A stretch of DNA of 64,000 nt from contig OX419759.1 in assembly GCA_948567375.1 (NCBI GenBank), positions 58,939,493-59,003,492 of the forward strand, given 5' to 3'. This document shows, piece by piece, positions 1 through 10,245 of this stretch. Origin of the DNA: Lunularia cruciata. Lineage: Eukaryota > Streptophyta > Marchantiopsida > Lunulariales > Lunulariaceae. A program made the translations under genes and the position numbers. The notes beneath the pieces were generated by a model, which searched no databases, was not told where the DNA came from, and was given only the letters and a program-made list of their open reading frames with translations. Numbering within the stretch: the stretch's first letter is position 1; the number at the start of each line of letters is the position of its first letter.

Positions 1-276
1 AGATGAGAAAATATGTCACCCCCTCGTGTCTCTCAAGGCATTTGAACTCTGCAGAGTTGAAGTACACTGGTTACTAAAATGCATGTTCTTACTAATCGTG
101 ACACTTTTCCTTTGTTCAAAGATCAAAGAGTCCAAAGCCCGATCGTTTCTGAATGGTTCAGTAGACGAATGGGAACTTTCAGTGAATTCATATCTTCGCA
201 CCCATTTATTATATTTTCACGTTTCCCACAAATAATTTTGAGTCTCAAGCCGGAGTTCTGCTTGGGGTTCTAATTA
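1..276. other. Window edge, no supported gene
   Basis: Only short overlapping open frames are visible and none resembles a known protein. The stretch ends in TTCTAATTAG just before the polyphenol oxidase-like frame opens, so it may be the 3' end of an intron whose upstream exon lies outside the window or has been lost. Confidence 0.4.
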
Positions 277-680
277 GATGACGAAGTTATAGGTTACGTG
301 GGCATCCATTGGTGGGTCCGAAATGCTATGGCAGTTGTGGAAACCTGCGTTTCGGACCGTGTTTTCTATGCTCATTGCGCGAATGTCGACAGGCTGTGGG
401 ACCTGTGGTGCAAGTTGCCCGATGGAGAGCGAGTTGATTACTCGGTCCCAGATTCTCTAGAAGCTGAATTTCCTTTTTCTTCTACGATGAAACCGCTACT
501 CTAAAGGGAGTTCAAGTGAAAGATGCTCAAAACATTGAAGAATTCGGGTACGCATATGAGAAAGTGAACGACACCGTGTGGATCAATTACAATCCAACCA
601 CGAATTCTAGCACTCCTTCATCTCCAAGCTCATTAAGGCCGGTTGGCGTTCATCTCCGGACAAGGTGGAACAGAGTGTGA
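277..680 (+). pseudogene. Polyphenol oxidase / tyrosinase fragment, frameshifted
   Basis: Polyphenol oxidases are type-3 dicopper enzymes that oxidise phenols to quinones. The frame at 277-504 reads VFYAHCANVDRLWDLW, close to the family's CuB signature (D-P-I-F-Y-x-H-H-x-N-[VI]-D-R-[LM]-W). It runs on into a stretch like the family's DWL domain. At about 474-480 the homology moves to another frame, where YDETATLKG and IEEFGYAY continue the DWL-type match (frame 480-680, ending in TGA). The usual second His of the HH pair is Cys (AHC), and the upstream H-x-W-x-G region is only partly kept (IHWWVRN). The N-terminal CuA half and the C-terminal KFDV-type domain are not seen. I infer a truncated pseudogene; an unusual exon junction at the frame change is the alternative. 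Confidence 0.72.
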
Positions 681-1620
681 GCTTACATAATTCTGTTCTA
701 TGCCTTGTAATCATAATCCACCCCGAGGTGTTCCATAATTAGATATGCGCCATTACCGCATTAATCGTGAGTGGAGAACCGAGGATGAGTTCTAAATAGT
801 TTTTGGCAATTGACATACTTTAGTAGAGGAATTAAAGAAAGCACATTGCGTCGCAGGGGATTAATAGCCGTATCTGAGCTTAGAAATTGATTCAAGATTT
901 TTCAGCAATTAGTCATACATGTTACGTTACCAGGAGACTTTATTAAATCAAAGGACCAGGGTGCACTTGGTTGATTCGTGAATAATTAATCAAGCTGAAG
1001 ATCCTGTCACACGGTTGATTCGGTCTCGTATTCGGGGAACGTTGAACGGGCAAATCGAAGGAGTGTGATCCGGGTCAGCATAAGGTTCTGGGCGTGTATG
1101 TTTCTGAAAATGAATCGCAGTTTATGATATGTATTGCACCGAATGCTTCCTCACACTTTCGAGGCTCTTGTTAGAGGTAGGACAAGTAAAGCAGCTAAAG
1201 GTCAAAATTTTCAGGTGGCATGCTTAGCCTTATTCTCTACGTTACCTTTTCAGGGAGTGTCTAATTCATGACATCCGGTCATAATCAAAGTGGTGTCATC
1301 TGAGATGAGATCATCGATAGGCCGAATTTCCGTTCCATTCGAATGAGGTAGGACATGCGAGCTACCCTAACCAATCAAGACAATATCCTGAATTGACAAG
1401 TGCAATAAATCACAGACGGTTCAGAGAAACATACGATCGTCAATACGTCGCTCAATGGCACAACGCAGGGTGGAGGAAGTCGTGATTTACCAAGTAAACG
1501 ACCTCCGGAACACCTCCTTCGAGCTTCAAATTACAGCACTTGCCTGCGCCATTACACCTGCATGGGACACTTGGGAATCCACCGCCAAAAGAGGTGAAAT
1601 CGTTCTCTAAATAAGAATCT
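681..1620. other. Intergenic, nothing recognised
   Basis: No open frame of useful length and no repeat that I can match elsewhere in the window. It could hold further decayed polyphenol oxidase sequence, but I see no motif. Confidence 0.4.
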
Positions 1621-1860
1621 CTGTTGAGAGATTTATAATTTAATCAATATAAATTATTAAAATAAAATATAAAAATAAATTTTATTTTTATTATTTTTAT
1701 TATATTTTTATTTTGATATAAGTGAAAATATAAATTTATTTTTTAATTTAAAAAACTTTTTATTAATAATAAAATTTTATTTATATTATATATATAATAA
1801 TTAAATAAAAAATATTAATTCTTTAACTTATTTTTACTACATTTTCACATTTCTGTTAAC
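1621..1860. repeat. AT-rich low-complexity tract
   Basis: About 240 bases made almost entirely of A and T, with runs such as ttatttttatt and taaaaataaatt on both strands. It interrupts DNA of more balanced composition and has no coding potential. It could be a matrix-attachment-like region or the core of an AT-rich small transposon; no terminal repeats were resolved. Confidence 0.6.
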
Positions 1861-3690
1861 GTGATTAAATTTTCAAGACAGTGCTCAAGATACTTTCGGA
1901 AGGAGGCATTAGCATTATTCATGTTATTCCATTCTCGCCTTTTCCACCGTATTCTGTTCATAACTTTACGACAGCCTAGAATTATCTTGATGCCCGCTTG
2001 CAATGTCATAGAGAGAGAGCTAGTAGAATCTGTTACTTTAAAATATGTATATCTATCAAGATAATGGAAGATAGTGTTTGGATCTCCCAGACCTGCACAA
2101 TTATCTGAAAACTCTCAGGCATTGGAATAGAGAAAGAAATACGTAGCATAGAAGGAAAAACATGTAAATATAGAGAAAGAAAAACGTAACATCGTTCGCT
2201 ACATGTCAATTATCTTGTCTGCGGGAATACTCTAGTCAAAGCGGAAGAGAAGACGCAAGAGCGTCCAAGAGAACGTAAGAGACTAACGCTTATCACGACA
2301 CTCAATTTGAATCTTTGAGATTCAAAAACCCTTGAGCCGATGGGCTGGGTCATCTCCCCAAGGAAATAGGTGAACGGGCAATGCCCGTTCACATATATGT
2401 ACACACGTCTTACTAATCATAAGACAGTGCGTACTGACAAGTTTACGTGCTGCGGGGAGAAAACAACTGAAAAAGTCCTGCCAAAACATTCCTAGTGATT
2501 AAGACAACTCATTCAAAGTCGAATTGAAGAATGTTCCGATTCTCGACATCACATTTGGATATATAGACAGAGGCAGTTTATAGTGCTGGTACAGTGGGTA
2601 GGATGCCAATCTTTCAAAATTATATACGTGCAAAGATACTTGCAATTAGAGACTTGGATCATGAAAACGAGGACATTTGATGCTCTGAGGTTTAGTGCTC
2701 TGAACTTTCTAAGACCTGATAGAATGATCGAAACATTCGAATAGAGCAAATATATCTAACATCGTGTTTGTTGCAAGGAGGAGGTAATGACATGATCCAC
2801 GAGTATCGAGAGAAAAGAGGAAAGAGAATGGAGCATGCATACACAGCTTGAGCTCAAATTTTATAGGACGAGAAAATCTTTATCCAAGGGAAAGATTTCT
2901 TCCCCCTCGGAAATTGGTGAATAAGCCTTCACATCTACTACTAATTGTACTACTAATTGTAAGATAGTTGTCGATCAGACTTGTCTGCCGTGAAAAGACA
3001 ACAACTCTAAATGCCTCTAAATGTGTCGAACGCAAGTGTATGACAATTTATCTACTTCCGAAATTGAGAGTAATGCCACTCTTGACGCAGTTTATCTCCA
3101 TCCAGGCAATGGTCTTTCTTTTCGGTCTAAACTTGAATGCGTAGCCGCCAACCACAGCCAAAAGTCGAGTATAAAAACGGGAATGACGATAGGATCAAGT
3201 ATAACTTAATAGCGCAATTTACTTATATCTTAAAACAACAATTTATTTGCTAGACAGTTAGAGAGTGAATGTGCAGTAGTTTCACGACTGCATGAGGCTC
3301 AAAGTTGATTTGCAAGACAGAAAGATACAGAATGTTAAGTAGTTACACGCCATGCAAAGTCTCACGCGTCCATGAGACTTTGCACCATTTTCCCTGCCTG
3401 TACTTCCCAAACACGTCTTTAGCAACCGAATAAGATTCATCACCTAGAATCATACCCTACGCAAAAGAAATTATCTTCAGTACTATTAAGCAAACAATCC
3501 GGAACACTAGGGAACTACGCACCTGTTATTAGAACTCCGGTACCGATTGATCCACGCCCTCCGAGCCTCCTCTTTTATGGATGTTCTATTCGCATTTGCC
3601 ATCTACATATTTGTGAGCGAGCCGATCAATTGGCTTTATTATTTTCCAACTGGCTCACTCTGAAGTTATCGTTCTTAAGACCAAGTTGAC
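1861..3690. repeat. Non-coding region with a diverged direct repeat pair
   Basis: No gene is supported. Segments at about 2,330-2,480 and 2,870-3,005 look like diverged copies. Both contain a GGAAAT(A/T)GGTGAA block, a TTCACAT block, an ACTAAT/AAGA(C/T)AGT block and a closing stretch with GAAAA(G/C)ACAAC. The first copy also carries a small inverted repeat, GAACGGGCAATGCCCGTTC, at about 2,373-2,391. The pair may be remnants of one small element. Confidence 0.4.
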
Positions 3691-4245
3691 TAATTTTGTT
3701 TCGGAGAAGTGACTGATAGAAGCTAGAAGGAGATGGCAATGCAAATTGGTAAGAAACCATTGTGTGATGAAAAGCCATTTTCGTTGAGGAATATGCGTCC
3801 GATAAAGGAATAAGAGAAGGCAATGGGGCCGCCTCTCCACGGAATGGTATCTCTAGAGATGTATTATAAAGATGGAGAACTCGGAGTCTTACCAGTCGTT
3901 CAGTTTCAATTCCTCTGTGAAGCAGATCTGGAGGACGCAACCCGACTATAATTTCGTGAGAACATGTCAGTTTTCTTTCAGTTTCAGTTTCTTTCAACTC
4001 CTCTACTTCACAGAGGATTTGAAACTGAACGAACTGGTAAGACTCCAATTACGCCATCTTAATAATACATCTCTGGAGATACCATTCGGTGGACAACTGT
4101 CTCCGTTGCATTCTCCTCTTCCTCTATCAGATCCATTTCGTAAACGAAAATTGCTTTTCATCACGCAATGGTTTCTTATCAATTTGCATTGCCATCTCCT
4201 TCTCTAGCTTCTATCAGCCACTCTTCCGAAATTAAATTCGTCAAC
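3690..4245. repeat. Foldback (imperfect inverted) repeat
   Basis: The sequence at about 3,690-3,930 reappears as an imperfect reverse complement at about 4,005-4,245. Examples are GCAATGCAAATTG in the left arm against CAATTTGCATTGC in the right arm, and CCTCTGTGAAG against CTTCACAGAGG near the centre. Arms are about 240 bp with a spacer under 100 bp. Open frames on both strands here are mirror images of the repeat and are not taken as genes. The layout would fit a foldback or MITE-like element. Confidence 0.65.
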
Positions 4246-4510
4246 TTGGTCTCAGAATGAATAACTGCGTCTCCATTGCCTTCTCTTCCTTCTATCAGAC
4301 CCATCGACGAAAATGGCTTTCGTTACGCGTTTCTTATCAATTTGCATTGCCATCTCCTTCTCTAGCTTCTATCAGCCACTCTCCCGAAATTAAATTCGTC
4401 AACTTGGTCTCACGGACGATGACTTCAGAGTGAACAATTGCTTCTCCATTGCCTTCTCATCCTCTATCAGACCCATTTTCATCGACGAAAATGGCTTTTC
4501 ATCCCGCAAC
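4177..4510 (+). repeat. Direct repeats next to the foldback
   Basis: A block running from CAATTTGCATTGCCATCTCC to CGTCAACTTGGTCTCA occurs at about 4,180-4,250 and again at about 4,338-4,410. Parts of it (TCTATCAGACCCAT, GACGAAAATGGCTTT) recur at about 4,290-4,320 and 4,465-4,497. The same sequence family appears at 24.9-25.24 kb. Confidence 0.6.
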
Positions 4511-4689
4511 TGCGTCCGACAGATCAAACGTATTCATGATCCGTGGAGACGTTTTGAAGCACATGGATTCTAGCTCTTTCAACGTCCACGTAGTGCCAGC
4601 AATAAACCCGTACTCATGGTAAAGAACTTCTCAACCTTCTAATTGAAGCATGGGAATTGTACGTCCAAGCCTGTCCTAGCATGTCCCAG

Positions 4690-6745
4690 CTCGAGCATTA
4701 GATCTTAGTTACAGAATCCGTTAAGCAGAATGCGGTGTATTGGAAGAAGTATCAGAACATGTCCCACTCGAGCGCTGGCTGTGTCATAGATAATCTGTTG
4801 AAGAAGATATGATGTGCCAGGAAGTAAGGATCCAAACATGAGTCCTGCGCATGCGTGCTTGGAGTCGTAAGAGTATACATGTCTTGGTAGGAAGATTGAC
4901 CTCCACATGTGTGGCTCGGGTTCATGCAAAGCTCATTAAAGCTGCAAACCGTTCAGAAGCTTTGCAGCCTTACAAGCTCCGTATAGAGCTTGCAAACCTT
5001 TGGCTTGCCAAGGCTTCTCGGTGGGAGTTCCTACTAACCAGTTGGATATTGGAGGTAATTAATGGGGATCTGACCTCTCAAATAACATGGTCGGGCTTCC
5101 CTTTTGTAGTTTGTGGTCAAGGATCCAAGCGCCATGGAATTCGTTCCGTTGACGATTGATCTAGGGCCTCGCAAAAGCACAGGTCATTCTTTGAATTATG
5201 GGTAATGTTCTTGCGTAAAGAACCCAAATTTTTTAAACCATTTCCAAATATTTTTTTAACGGTTGAGAATGACGTTGCCATTTTGGATCATAAATTGAGA
5301 ATGATAGAACAAAACAACGAACGAAGATAAACCATATACGGTTGTGATTTGTGCGTTAGCATGGAAAAGAATAAAGATCTCAGAGAGAATAAAACCTAGA
5401 TGCGATTATAAAGGGTCTGATGGTGGTAGGTGGTCCTAGACCGTTGTCACCTGTTGTGGAGCTTCAACAATTGCGTTTGCATCGTTGTTTCTCAGAATTT
5501 TCTTCTGAGTTGGAAAACGGTATATTCAAATTCGAATTTTCATCATCCGTACAACAGAGTGGGTAGCCAACACTAATTTCAAGTGAAGATCTCAGCCCAC
5601 GGACATTAGGCAACTCCAAGATGCGTACGCTTCTATTGGAATTTCCAATTGCATTCAGGGTAGAGCTGATTTAGATGATATCGAGGACACCTGCTCAAAC
5701 ATCAGAACTTAGGAAGCTGAAAACTGGTCACAGCTTTGCCAAGGCACAGGTATGCGTTGGTTCAGTTGCCTTTTGTAATTCAAAAGTGCTTAGGTTGATT
5801 CTATTTATCGGTACTACTACAGGGAGCTGCATACTTTCCGTTCAACGTCTGCTTGAGTTTTCTGCGTCTGGGTTCCACGCACTCCTTTCCTTGATCTGGT
5901 ATATCCCGTACTTGTGATGGTTGGTAACCTTGGAAATGTATACCATATCTGTACGACACAACATTTCCAAGGTGAACTAGGACTCTATGGGACTTAGGCG
6001 GTTGCCTGGCAGATCATAAAGACACCTAATACGCTCTTTTCCCTGGGTAGATCCTAGCTCGAGCGATGGATCGCTCATAAGGCTTCTACTGAGGAAGATG
6101 TGTTCAGTACCCAAAGAACTCGTGGACCCGATCATGTCCTCACTCGAGCATCGAATCCGCTGAGCAAGATGTGTTATACTGAAAGAAGCATCAGAACATG
6201 TGCCCGCTCGAGCTTTGGCCACGTCATAGATCATTTTGGTGAGGAAGATATGGTGTGCCAAATGAAGGATCGAGACACGAATATTGTTGGACTCGAGCTC
6301 GTGGGGAACATGTTCTGATGCTTCTCCCAATACACCACAACCTGCTCATCAACGGATTTTGTAACAGGGATCTACTGCTCGAACTGGGACATGCTACGGT
6401 CTTCCGAGTTGTTCCGATATTGTAACACATTCTCCACAGTAGATGTTATCTGATGGATCTATCGCTCGAGCTAGGACATGCCCAAGGGGAAAACCCGCAT
6501 TACCTTCGATTTCATTCCGCAAGTTCTTCCAGAGCACGACCAGTGTGTGCTGTATGTATCTAAATTGAGATTCTGTACATGATGTTGTGAGGTGTACACG
6601 TGCTACCAGCGATCTGGTGTCAACGAATCGCGTTTCTATTTATGATTTAGGGCCTCACAACGGCAATGTTCTTGTGTGCCTTGGAAGATTGACTTCCACA
6701 TGTGCCGTTAGGGTTCATGCAAAGACCACAAAAGGAAGTTCCGAA
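4690..6745. repeat. Diverged module array with CTCGAGC and ACATGT words
   Basis: Modules of roughly 60-200 bp recur with substitutions and in both orientations. One unit pairs GTGTTATACTGAAAG-like sequence with AGAACATGT and CTCGAGC (about 4,720-4,775 and 6,160-6,220; inverted at about 6,300-6,400). Another contains GAAGATTGAC(C/T)TCCACATGTG followed by GGGTTCATGCAAAG (about 4,890-4,930 and 6,685-6,725). Another has TAGGGCCTC(G/A)CAA (about 5,162 and 6,648). The small open frames inside shift from copy to copy and are not convincing genes. Confidence 0.55.
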
Positions 6746-7205
6746 CATCTTATTCGAGAGGTGAGATCCCCCAATAGCTACCTTCAATATCGAACGGGTT
6801 TTAAGAAATTCCCACCGAAATGAACTCAGGCTGGGCTATAGTACCAAACTCTGGCAAGCCAAAGTTTGACTGGATCTATAGGCGGTCATGGTCTCTTGCG
6901 GTAGCGTATCATTTTCCCGATTTCCATTCGATAACATGACCACTATTTGACAAAATCCAAGAAAGATTCGCCAAAACGTACTATTTGGATTGTGCATTTT
7001 TGCAATATTTCCTCCAGAACAACAACCGAGGTTCGTTGCTATCTTTATTACTATCTCTGCTCACAAATAAACAGATCTAGTTACACTGAGTGTGTTTGCA
7101 GTAATATTCAACAGTATTATATCAACATGAGGGGCAGTGAGTGAATGAATCACTTCAAGAAAACCATAAAATCAAGATAGATGGAATAAGCTCAGCCATA
7201 GTCAG
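6746..7205. other. Intergenic, nothing recognised
   Basis: No gene or clear repeat. Composition changes here from the more GC-balanced left end to the repeat-rich DNA that follows. Confidence 0.35.
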
Positions 7206-7535
7206 TTCCCATACAGACCAGTTTAGGAGGTTGCAAGATGAACTCCAAGCTCTTTAGGCCAAAAGTCATTGGGAAAGAAGGAAGCAATAGAAAGAAGATT
7301 TCAGGGAAAAAATGCAAAATGTGCTCAAGTGAAGATGTACTTTGAACGCAAGCAAGGTAGGCTGATTACCTTGGAATCCATGTTTGAGGAATGCAGGAAG
7401 GAAACCAGAATGAGACCTGAGGCTTTGCAAGGCTTGCTGAAGCAATACGGAGAGAAGTGAAAAGAGTTTGAGACTGCCTTCGAAGAAACATGAAGAGAAC
7501 CATGCACTAGAACAAGCCAAGATGCACACAAAGAG
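7206..7535 (+). pseudogene. Coiled-coil tail of the repeated unknown protein, fragment
   Basis: Rich in Glu, Lys, Gln and Arg codons with regularly spaced Leu/Met and stops in every frame. Segments such as LKQYGEK and EECRKETRMRPEALQGL look like eroded coiled coil. The same character is seen at the C-terminal end of the larger copies at 8.5, 13.3 and 18.4 kb, so I treat this as a 5'-truncated copy. It is followed by AGTGCC-rich non-coding DNA like that after the 8.5 kb copy. Confidence 0.4.
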
Positions 7536-7599
7536 GTGACCCATTAAGTAAGGGGGTTCTTCAATTTAAAGGCAAATGCCCCAGAGAAGAGAATCAAGA

Positions 7600-8300
7600 A
7601 AGAGGAAACATTACAGACAAGGACGAACAACACTTGGAGTATTGGAGGACCATTTGGAGTGCTTGCAGAAGTTGAAGCACTTGGAGTGCTAGTAGGTGAG
7701 GCATAAAGGCCCAAGTACCAAGTGCCACCATGGCACTCAGAGGGAATGCCACTACCAATTTGAACTTGCTGCCAATGGTACTTACTTCTAATGGCACTCG
7801 CCGCCAAGGGCCATTATTTACAAGATAACAGTTTGTACTCAGCCGATAAGTGTGGCATAGGAGAAAGTGGTTGGTGAAAGGACATGCCAGAGAGTGACTT
7901 TGCCCAAGGGCACCATGCAAAACCTTTGCCTATGTAATGGTGAGTGCCTACCTGCTCTGTAACCGCCGGAGTGCTGAAGAATGACCATGATTTGGGTGTA
8001 TAAATTGAAGTGTTTGGCTTGAAGTGCCAATTTTTGTAATTCCACTCATCTTCTTGGCTGATCAAGTAATGTCCTACAAATTCTATAAAGTAGTGAGTGC
8101 TTAGAGTTGTTTCTAAGCGTGGCACTTAGTGTGATCTTAGGCACTCACCATGGAGAGAGGTACTCGGAATAGTATAGCATTAGCTCGTAGTGTCCTTTTG
8201 TTTGCAGAATCATGGTAGTCACTCCCATAACTTATAGAAGGCACTTGAGGCCATCCTTAGATCCCCTGCTATGAAAAAATGGGTTTTTTACTACAAGATG
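7600..8300. repeat. Non-coding DNA dense in GGCACT/AGTGCC words
   Basis: The hexamer GGCACT or its complement, and close variants such as GCACTTGG and GAGTGC, occur many times in 700 bases. One copy forms the perfect short palindrome GCACT-TGG-AGTGC near 7,677-7,689. Small open frames here are incidental. The same word bias continues through about 12.6 kb and returns at 16.4-17.0 kb, marking one repeat family. Confidence 0.5.
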
Positions 8301-8378
8301 GATATAATCAGAAGCAAGCACTTAGGATTCCTACTCTAGAATTGGGAGTTATCAGATTTCCACATGATTCATGAAATG

Positions 8379-8381
<3 letters not shown>

Positions 8382-8464
<83 letters not shown>
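8382..8464 (+). repeat. (AG)n microsatellite, about 83 bp
   Basis: An uninterrupted AG dinucleotide run of about 41 units. It lies just upstream of the conserved domain of the 8.5 kb copy. The Leu-Ser and Arg-Glu strings predicted from it are artefacts. Confidence 0.98.
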
Positions 8465-8466
<2 letters not shown>

Positions 8467-8469
8467 TTC

Positions 8470-10245
8470 AAGGGGAATGTTGGGTAATCCATGGAACTGG
8501 ACCAACAACCATTGGCAAATGGTACTTGGCCTGGATGCTGGGGTTCCAGGGGCCATGATGATAGACACCAAATTTGCAGACAAGGAATTGACCCTCAAAG
8601 TTAAAAGCCACTTCAATAGTAAGCGCTCCAAGAACAATGGATGGGATGTGGCTAGTTACAAAGACCCAACCAGAAGAGCCATTATAGAGTGAATTATGAA
8701 ATGCTTCCAAAAAAACAAACTACCTATTTAACCAATGGCCAGGCAGTGTTCTTTGATTACATGTATGCAGGAGAGCCCATAGATTGGGCCAAAATGTTTG
8801 ATAAGTGTTGCAAGTTCCTGCATAAAGATTTCAAGGTCAAAGGGGGAGCCCTTATCTTGCTTCCTTTGTAGTGCATCACTACATGGGGATAAACCTCTTA
8901 ATGAAGGAAGAGAAGAGGCAGTTCAATACCCACTTCCATCTTGTAGGTTATTTTGAGGAACAACCTAAAGGACCTACCCATATCGCCAAGTACTGATTGG
9001 AAAATGCCAAGTTTGTAGAGATAGGCCAATTTATGCATGTAGATGGAGAGTTGGTCCTGCCCAAGACTCCAAAGAGGAAGAATACCACTCCAAAGAAGAA
9101 ACCTCTTCCTCCAGCCAAGAAGTTAAAGGTGAGTACACAAAGTACTGAAGTGTCCTCTTTGAAAGATGAAGATAAGGACACTAAAGCTAATGAAGATGAG
9201 GAGGAGTAGGGTTCCTACACTCTACAAGGACTGACCTCCGCCTTAGGAGATAATGAAGAAGGAGAAGAGACTTGGAGGATGCTCAATCTGCTCCAGTGCT
9301 AGACCAAGACATGGATGAGGGCCTTGCATATGAAGAAGAAAATATTTTAGAAGAAGATGCAGTACTTGAGCAGGCACCTTTGAGCCCCAAAGTTCTAGAA
9401 GTTGTAGTAGAAGTACAAGATTGGGCAAGTGCTCAAAGAACCAGGAACTTTGGCCAAGAGAAGAAGAAGGGGCTGATGATTGAACAAAAGAGGAAGATTT
9501 CATCACCAACAATGCTGAAGAAGACGAGGAAATTTACATTTCAACTGATCTTCTTGAGGTTGCATCAGAATTGCAGATTGAAGTAAGGGAGGCACCTACA
9601 ACATCCAAGTCGGTGGAGGTGCAAGATGGCTTGAACATCATCATCCACTCAGTGGGTCATGCCATGCACTTAATGGAAGGACTAATGCCCCAGTACCAAG
9701 GTGAGTGCCCTGATGTCATGGACTACATCATGTTGTTCAAGGCCATGCACAAGCACATTACACTCAAAAGGCTAGAAAGAACTTGGTGAAGGAAGAGGTG
9801 ATAAAGGCCAAGGACCTGTACAAGGTAGAGGCTTTGAAGGTAAGTGCTTTGATGCAAGAGAACCAAGAGCTAAAGAGGATATTTTCACTGCTGAGAACAA
9901 ATAGGATCATCATGCATCCAAGACCAAGAAGTTTGAGGAGGATTGGAAGGCACTCTGTCTTGAGTTTGAGCAATTCAAACTCAAGATCAGTTCAAGAAGC
10001 AAGCCAAAGATTGACTTTGCATCAAGTGCCAGGAATTAAATAGCACTTGGAGTGCCTTGTAGGAGAAACATGACCAAATAGTGACATTGGACCTACAGAT
10101 GCAGAGGTACAAGATGGAAGTGGCAATTCATCTAGCACATCTTGGCAAGGAGGCAATGGAAGAACAAATGAAGCATGCAAAAAGCCTCCAAGTGCTAGAG
10201 GAACAGAAGGCCAAACGGAGCAGGCAATCTTAACAAAGAGAGGAA
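8470..10245 (+). pseudogene. Repeated unknown protein, copy 1 (domain + linker + coiled coil)
   Basis: I do not recognise this family. In order: an N-terminal domain containing NNGWDVASYKDP (about 8,632-8,667), KKQTTYLTNGQAVFF (8,710-8,755), GEPIDWAKMF (8,770-8,800) and GGALILLPL (8,842-8,868), continuing in another frame as HYMGINLL; a charged Lys/Pro then Asp/Glu linker (about 9,055-9,330); a short second module SVGHAMHLMEGLMPQYQ (about 9,648-9,700); and a long coiled-coil region (about 9,785-10,230). Stops (including TGA where Trp or Ala is expected in IIE-x-IMK, near 8,692) and frame changes break it. Copies at 13.3, 18.4 and 51.5 kb keep the same order. Possibly an element-encoded or captured protein; function unknown. 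Confidence 0.6.

Noticed and set aside
3626-4207. Opposed open frames of 140 and 111 codons
   Set aside because: They are mirror products of the foldback repeat, share the same DNA on both strands and contain no domain.
8308-8637. Minus-strand frame with a long Leu-Ser run
   Set aside because: Produced by translating the (AG)n microsatellite.
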